The notes beneath the pieces were generated by a model, which was not told the DNA's origin, ran no database searches, and saw only the letters and a program-made list of their open reading frames with translations. Below are positions 21,949 through 22,253 of a stretch of DNA of 22,253 bases, piece by piece. Position 1 is the first letter of the stretch; each line of letters starts with the position of its first letter. Source of the DNA: JAQIBY01 sp034721855 (lineage in GTDB: Bacteria > Bacteroidota > Bacteroidia > Bacteroidales > ML635J-15); assembly GCA_034721855.1 (NCBI GenBank), contig JAYENB010000063.1, forward strand, positions 1 to 22,253, written 5' to 3'. Made by a program: the position numbers and the translations under genes.

Positions 21949-22253
21949 AAATAATCAACTCCACCATGTATCTGTTTAGAAAACCATTTCTGCATTGTGG
22001 ATTCAAAATAAAAACATGGCTAATAAAATTAAAAACAAAACACTATATTTTACAAAAACAATCAGCATTTTAAACACTGTGCTTTGAAGTAGAATATGGC
22101 TCCATTTTCATCATCAAGAGGTTTAAATGTAACTGTTCACATTTTAAAATTAAATAACTGTTAATTGACCTAATTTCTAATTGCTCTAATTAATCTAAAA
22201 AATGACCAATAAAACTAATTATTAGAATGATTGCAGTTGCTGTTCCGGAATTA
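21949..22253. other. A/T-rich end of window without a confident gene
   Basis: I see no repeat of the families described above and no clear RNA. At the very edge, ATG 22227 opens a frame (MIAVAVPEL) that runs out of the window after nine codons; it could be the start of a downstream gene but cannot be judged. Confidence 0.4.

Overview
The window looks like Bacteroidota chromosome, probably from a Bacteroidales or Marinilabiliales-like lineage; this is an inference from gene content. The supporting signs are two type IX secretion (T9SS) type A sorting domains, promoters of the form TTTG-N19/20-TAnnTTTG, weak or absent Shine-Dalgarno sites, a cobalamin riboswitch of the Bacteroidota pattern, and intergenic gaps full of short palindromic repeats. 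No rRNA, tRNA, CRISPR array or intact transposase is visible.

Layout. (1) 2-3139: the 3' part of a very long fibre-like repeat protein that enters from outside the window. (2) 3200-9236: a vitamin B12 capture locus. A textbook promoter feeds a cobalamin riboswitch, then a DUF4465 protein with a T9SS tail, a second T9SS-tail surface protein, a BtuB-like TonB-dependent receptor and, after 540 bp of repeats, a BtuG-like surface lipoprotein. Together these would bind corrinoid outside the cell and pass it through the outer membrane. (3) 9260-9751, minus strand: cytosolic TrmO, a tRNA-Thr m6t6A methylase. (4) 10022-13587: a tightly coupled operon (ATGA overlaps) of a KaiC/RadA-like ATPase with a defective Walker A motif, a possible 49-residue ORF, a NifX-like protein, an MFS transporter, a free-standing archaeal-type threonyl-tRNA synthetase editing domain, and a second TrmO-family protein that carries a Sec signal peptide. 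(5) 13871-15736: an Old Yellow Enzyme/2,4-dienoyl-CoA reductase-type flavo-FeS oxidoreductase. (6) 15831-20514: truA, a lipoprotein of unknown function, and an envelope-glycan trio (O-antigen ligase/polymerase, DegT/DnrJ aminotransferase, PglC-like initiating sugar-phosphate transferase). (7) 20515-21150, minus strand: a group II intron tail remnant and a ferritin. (8) 21151-22253: about 1.1 kb with no convincing gene, built of nested hairpin repeats.

The most notable points are: the predicted exported TrmO paralogue beside a tRNA-Thr editing domain; the B12 locus in which the extracellular parts appear to be delivered by T9SS rather than as lipoproteins; a degenerate 8-base tandem repeat family (consensus near CACGATRG) that recurs in four gaps; a nested structured repeat between btuB and btuG; a palindromic repeat inserted at the start of the second T9SS gene; and a 20-bp tandem duplication of the sugar-transferase start that creates a six-codon ORF with two TAATG junctions.
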